Below, piece by piece: positions 60,800-64,000 of a stretch of DNA of 64,000 nt. Position 1 is the stretch's first letter, and every line of letters begins with the position of its first letter. The translations under genes were made by a program, and so were the position numbers. The DNA comes from Ructibacterium sp965146665 (GTDB lineage Bacteria > Bacillota > Clostridia > Monoglobales > Monoglobaceae): NCBI GenBank assembly GCA_965146665.1, contig CBCTHE010000013.1, positions 9,689-73,688 of the forward strand, given 5' to 3'. The notes below the pieces were generated by a model. It was not told the DNA's origin. It searched no databases and saw only the letters and a list, made by a program, of their open reading frames with translations.

Positions 60800-63145
60800 T
60801 CAGGCCGAGGTCCGCAGAACGATGACGGTCATGTCATCATCCGCCTCGCCGCCCTTCAGGGTCACGGACTTTTCCATGATCTGATCGGCCAGCTCCTGCA
60901 CCGGGATGTCTGGCGCCGCGCGGTCAATGGTCTGCCGGATCCAGCCCTCGTGGCCGTCCCGGATCTCCAGACCGTCGCTCACCATGACAACCGTATCGCC
61001 GCAGCCCAGCTTATGGGCAAAGGTCTCAATTTCCACGCCGGAAATGACACCCACGGGCAGAGAGGCGGCGCGGATGGTCTCTGTGCCGTCCTTGCGCTTG
61101 ATATAGCTGGGCTCGGCGCCGTTTTTAATGAATTCCGCCTCCCCGGTGTATAGATCAATCATGCACATATCCACCGTGGCAAAGGCCTCATTGGCTGATT
61201 TCATCACCATGATGGAGTTGATCAGTTTCACGGCGACCGTCTTGTCAAAGCCCGCGTCCATAAAATCCTCCAAAAGTCCCACAATGGCATTGCTTTCCCG
61301 GCTGGCGCGGTGTCCCGTGCCCATCCCGTCGCTGAGGGTGGCAATGAACTTCCCGCCGCGCAGAACGTTGACCATGTGGGCGTCGCCGCATTCGTCGCTC
61401 TTCCCGGTGCAGGCAAACCCTGCGGCAATGCGGAGATCCGGCGATTCATGGAACTGCAGGGTCACGCCGTTCCTGCCGTCGGCCACCGGAAGGTGGGAGG
61501 GAGTAAAGCTGGCCCCCAGAACACTTTTCAAAACCGGTGGAATGGCGGCCTCGTTCACCTCCGGCCCGTTTTTGCGGATGCAGACCTGAACAGAGCGTTT
61601 GCCCTCCAGCGCCTGTACCACCTGTACGGAGCGGACCTGTATTTCCTTTGCCTCCAGCCGGCACCGGATCTCCTCTGCGGCCAGATTGTCAAAGGCCGCC
61701 TCCCGGTCCAGCTCAGAGGAAATTTTCTCAAGGATCTGCGCGACACCGCTGAACTGTTCGCCCACCAGCTCGCGGTTTTCGCAGAGCTTGCTCTTCCACA
61801 CTTGGTTGATTTTATAGATCTCAAACAGCCGGTTTACCTCTTTGACCAGTCCCTCCAGGCGGAGACAGTGACCGGCGAAATACGGGTCTACATCCGCTTC
61901 GTTTAAAACACCTTTGCGTTCCATGATCTCAAGAAACTTAAACATGGTTTTATAAGTGGCGTTAAAATCCCTGTGCCAGCACTCTCCGACCCGGGTGCAG
62001 GTCCGGCAGACACGGTCTGCCGCCGTGTCAAACAGGGCCGCAATATCCTGCATATCCACCTGGTTCTGCTTGTCCGAAAGCTGGACAAAGGTATCGGACA
62101 AGGTCTGGAAGGAGGCTGCGGCAAGGGCCAGTTTGGTCTGTACGTGCTCTTTATAGGGATTGTTGGCCTCCACTGCCATGGCATCAAAATCTGTGAACCG
62201 GCGGATGGCCTGAAACACACCGGCCGGCATGACAGCCAGCAGCGCGGCGGCCGCGGGAACCTCATAAAAACGGACCGCGCTTTCGCCGCTGCCCAGGCCA
62301 TATGCGGAAAGAAGCATCCCCGCCAGGGTCAGTCCTACGGCGGCGCCGTATTTCCCAAACCGGGCACAAAGACCGCAGGTCAGGCCGCAGACGCCGAAAA
62401 TGGCGAGACAGGAAAAAAGATCCCCGCCGATACCCAGCAGGAAACCAATGGCAAGTCCTGCAACCGTGCCGGTTAAAACTCCGCCTGACACAGCAATCAT
62501 GCCAAGCAGAAGCAGACCCAGAACATTGACCACAGCAAAATGGGGGATGATGGTAATACTTTGAAAGCTCAGCAGTGCAATTCCGGCCATGATACAAAGG
62601 CTGAGCTTTTCCTCTGTGCCGGGTATCCGGGTGATAATATTCCGTCCGGACAGCAGGCTCCGGCATTTGTCAAAGACCAGGATCCCAAGTGAGACCAGGC
62701 CGAGATCAATCAGAGTGAGCAGGACGCCGCCTAAGGAAAAGCCTGTCCACAGCATACTTCCAATGTCAAAAAGGACGGTGACTGTTGCGGCGGTCAGGGC
62801 CGCGGATTTCAGGCTCAGCTCCTCTTTGCGGTCCAGAATAAACAAAAACGCTTCAAAGGCCAGACAGGCCCCTATGTAACGCACCATATGCCAGTTTCCC
62901 AGAGTCAGGTATCCAATCGCCACCATGGCCAGAGAGACCAGGCTCTGCACAGAGAATTTCCGTTCCATGGCCAGAAAGGCAAGGCCAAATGGGGCAACAC
63001 CCGGCAAGGGCGCGGCCCGGGCGATCAACAGCCCGGCGGCTCGGAGCAGTATATCCAGCGGTGCTATCTGTGGTTTTATGGGTTCTTTTTTCTTCTTTTT
63101 CTCCCTTGGGATCAGCGTGATTTCCATTTCTTTCAGTTCTTTCAT
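60800..63145 (-). CDS. spoIIE: stage II sporulation protein E, PP2C phosphatase
   Basis: 781 residues from the ATG at 63145 behind GGAGGTGGAA (63148 is equally possible). The longer frame to 63196 would start upstream of the promoter, so it is excluded. About ten membrane spans (about 35-310), a central FtsZ-interaction/regulatory region with cysteines (CRTCTRVGECW), and a C-terminal PP2C/SpoIIE phosphatase domain: ATLSDGMGTGHRASRESNAI, TVDMCMIDLYTGEAEFIKNG, MVSDGLEIRDG and DDDMTVIVLR. It dephosphorylates SpoIIAA to release sigma-F in the forespore and helps form the polar septum. Regulation: see the Spo0A-type promoter. Confidence 0.95.
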   Translation of the reverse strand: MKELKEMEITLIPREKKKKKEPIKPQIAPLDILLRAAGLLIARAAPLPGVAPFGLAFLAMERKFSVQSLVSLAMVAIGYLTLGNWHMVRYIGACLAFEAFLFILDRKEELSLKSAALTAATVTVLFDIGSMLWTGFSLGGVLLTLIDLGLVSLGILVFDKCRSLLSGRNIITRIPGTEEKLSLCIMAGIALLSFQSITIIPHFAVVNVLGLLLLGMIAVSGGVLTGTVAGLAIGFLLGIGGDLFSCLAIFGVCGLTCGLCARFGKYGAAVGLTLAGMLLSAYGLGSGESAVRFYEVPAAAALLAVMPAGVFQAIRRFTDFDAMAVEANNPYKEHVQTKLALAAASFQTLSDTFVQLSDKQNQVDMQDIAALFDTAADRVCRTCTRVGECWHRDFNATYKTMFKFLEIMERKGVLNEADVDPYFAGHCLRLEGLVKEVNRLFEIYKINQVWKSKLCENRELVGEQFSGVAQILEKISSELDREAAFDNLAAEEIRCRLEAKEIQVRSVQVVQALEGKRSVQVCIRKNGPEVNEAAIPPVLKSVLGASFTPSHLPVADGRNGVTLQFHESPDLRIAAGFACTGKSDECGDAHMVNVLRGGKFIATLSDGMGTGHRASRESNAIVGLLEDFMDAGFDKTVAVKLINSIMVMKSANEAFATVDMCMIDLYTGEAEFIKNGAEPSYIKRKDGTETIRAASLPVGVISGVEIETFAHKLGCGDTVVMVSDGLEIRDGHEGWIRQTIDRAAPDIPVQELADQIMEKSVTLKGGEADDDMTVIVLRTSA

Positions 63146-63175
63146 CATTTCCACCTCCGTAGCAATTACAGAGGT

Positions 63176-63209
63176 ATTATAACCATATTCTTCCATTTAT
63201 TTTGTCGAA
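63176..63209 (-). promoter_or_regulatory. Spo0A-activated sigma-A promoter of spoIIE (21-bp spacing)
   Basis: On the minus strand the Spo0A box TTCGACA (63203-63209, the complement of TGTCGAA) overlaps a -35-like TCGACA, and TATAAT lies at 63176-63181 exactly 21 bp further. The Bacillus spoIIE and spoIIG promoters have the same unusual spacing with a Spo0A box over the -35. Confidence 0.85.
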
Positions 63210-63232
63210 TTGCGGGATACAGAAGAATTTTC

Positions 63233-63589
63233 TCAAAAATTTGCCAGTATGCTGCCAAAGAGACCGGTGAGCAAATAGCCAGCCGCAAAAAAGACCAGAA
63301 GGGCGCCGAGGACATAGAGGGTCCGCCGGAATGGAGATGCCGGCTGCCGGGAGACAGCACGCTGGGCCGCCCGCGCTTTTTTCTCCCTGCGGGTCAGGCC
63401 CGCCTGGGTTTTTTCCATGGTTTGGATATAGCTGTTAATAATATTCTGGGCCTCCGTGACAATGTGATACCCAGCCGGGGCAGATTCTGCGGATGAGCCG
63501 GAGCTGCGCAGGATGAGTATGGCCTGTTCGATGGCGTCAGATTTGATATCGTTGATGATAACTACCTTTTTGGACTGCTTATCTTTCAT
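63233..63589 (-). CDS. hypothetical protein with C-terminal membrane anchor
   Basis: 118 residues, start behind GGAGGAAGCGACC. The first part (KKVVIINDIKSDAIEQAILI) is a beta-alpha pattern, then a basic helix (TRREKKARAAQRAVSRQP) and one C-terminal membrane span (about 90-112). It precedes spoIIE on the same strand. I do not recognise the family; a link to sporulation is only suggested by position. Confidence 0.65.
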   Translation of the reverse strand: MKDKQSKKVVIINDIKSDAIEQAILILRSSGSSAESAPAGYHIVTEAQNIINSYIQTMEKTQAGLTRREKKARAAQRAVSRQPASPFRRTLYVLGALLVFFAAGYLLTGLFGSILANF

Positions 63590-63694
63590 GGTCGCTTCCT
63601 CCCCATGGGTATTTGTACTTGTAGTATCAACATGGTTTGGAACATTTATACAAATTGCCGTGAAAAAATTTTTGAAAAAATTGCGAAGAAAGAC

Positions 63695-63722
63695 TTGCTT
63701 TTTTTAAAAAACGTGGTATAAT
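63695..63722 (+). promoter_or_regulatory. sigma-A promoter of tRNA-Ser
   Basis: TTGCTT (63695-63700), 16 bp, TATAAT (63717-63722), 30 bp before the tRNA. Confidence 0.65.
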
Positions 63723-63751
63723 AATCAAGTGACTTTTTGAGACACATCTTT

Positions 63752-63844
63752 GGAGAGGTGGTCGAGATTGGTTTAAGGCGCAGCATTGGAAATGCTGTGT
63801 ACGTTAATAGCGTACCGTGGGTTCGAATCCCATCCTCTCCTCCA
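63752..63844 (+). tRNA. tRNA-Ser (anticodon GGA)
   Basis: GGAGAGG (63752-63758) pairs with CCTCTCC (63834-63840). Anticodon arm GCATT-GGA-AATGC gives anticodon GGA (serine UCC/UCU). A long variable arm (TACG...CGTA) marks class II. T-arm GTGGG-TTCGAAT-CCCAT. The CCA end is encoded. The base before CCA is T; G is the usual serine discriminator. Confidence 0.93.
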
Positions 63845-63845
63845 C

Positions 63846-63882
63846 GCCGGAGCAAAGTTCGCTTTGCTCCGGCTTTCTTTTT
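63846..63882 (+). terminator. terminator of tRNA-Ser
   Basis: GCCGGAGCAAAG, TTCG, CTTTGCTCCGGC, TTTCTTTTT. The remaining bases to 64000 hold nothing recognisable. Confidence 0.9.
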
Positions 63883-64000
63883 GTCTTAGGCACTTTTTAG
63901 GCTCGAAATGAGGTGCGACAGCACCGGCTTCAAGAGAGAAAACGGAGTTTTTTGCAAATCAATGATTTAATGGCTTTTTCTGATGTCAGAGAAAAGAGCT

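Overview
The window reads as a chromosome segment of a spore-forming, anaerobic, fairly GC-rich member of the Clostridia, probably an Oscillospiraceae relative. The taxonomic call is inference. It rests on a spoIIE gene with a Spo0A-type promoter, SLH surface proteins, a class I superoxide reductase and PerR instead of aerobic defences, formyl-THF synthetase, the Gram-positive L33 form, a TmrB homologue and good AAGGAGG-type ribosome binding sites throughout.

Layout. (1) 1-2670 is accessory DNA: the N-terminal part of a secreted RHS/YD-type wall protein, a frameshifted and N-terminally truncated dUTPase, small HTH/sigma-like ORFs, and at 2622-2667 the 3' part of a tRNA gene followed by a terminator. 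This looks like the attachment-site end of a decayed integrative element. (2) 2916-22912 is a chromosomal block: hybrid histidine kinase, GH13 alpha-glucosidase, an XRE-cupin regulator with an acyl-CoA synthetase, an SLH surface protein, tmrB, a secreted stalk-like protein, a NifU-like/GGGtGRT pair behind a folded 5' leader, rpiB, phosphoglucomutase, a YkvI-type membrane protein, a QueD-like protein and perR. (3) 23308-27202 is the rpmG-secE-nusG-rplK-rplA-rplJ-rplL operon, with an L10 leader/attenuator before rplJ. (4) 27286-43740 is mixed: pirin, AraC/MATE, an amino-acid dehydrogenase-like enzyme, a TlpA/CXXC-peptide/ferredoxin membrane redox operon, a roughly 490-bp inverted-repeat element, superoxide reductase, mnmG, fhs, a SLOG protein, lrgAB and an SLH amidase. 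(5) 43847-52538 holds a U32 protein, a large S-layer-like protein and a MarR-controlled heterodimeric ABC exporter. (6) 52640-58800 is a compact phage-derived block: tail-like protein, portal, S24 repressor with its operator, zinc peptide, DUF1492-type regulator, possible small terminase and large terminase, with no capsid, integrase or lysis gene. (7) 58827-64000 returns to core genes: ruvX, DUF1292, a zinc-ribbon membrane protein, spoIIE, and a tRNA-Ser(GGA).

How parts work together. The ribosomal/secretion/antitermination operon is driven by a consensus promoter and trimmed by an L10-L12 sensing leader. The TlpA-like lipoprotein, the 49-residue CXXC peptide and the 4Fe-4S membrane protein probably form one membrane redox module. 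MarR and the two ABC half-transporters form a drug-export unit. PerR and superoxide reductase serve oxygen tolerance. Three SLH proteins (10624, 42328, 45212) supply surface layer and wall-remodelling functions.

The strongest leads for something unusual are the folded leader before the NifU-like/GGGtGRT pair, the permuted phage packaging cassette with an intact control region, the 89-nt terminal-inverted-repeat element at 33324-33815, the structured element at 41742-41900, the QueD-like protein lacking the usual cysteine, and the tRNA-derived attachment remnant. No CRISPR array, complete insertion sequence, replication origin or rRNA gene was seen.
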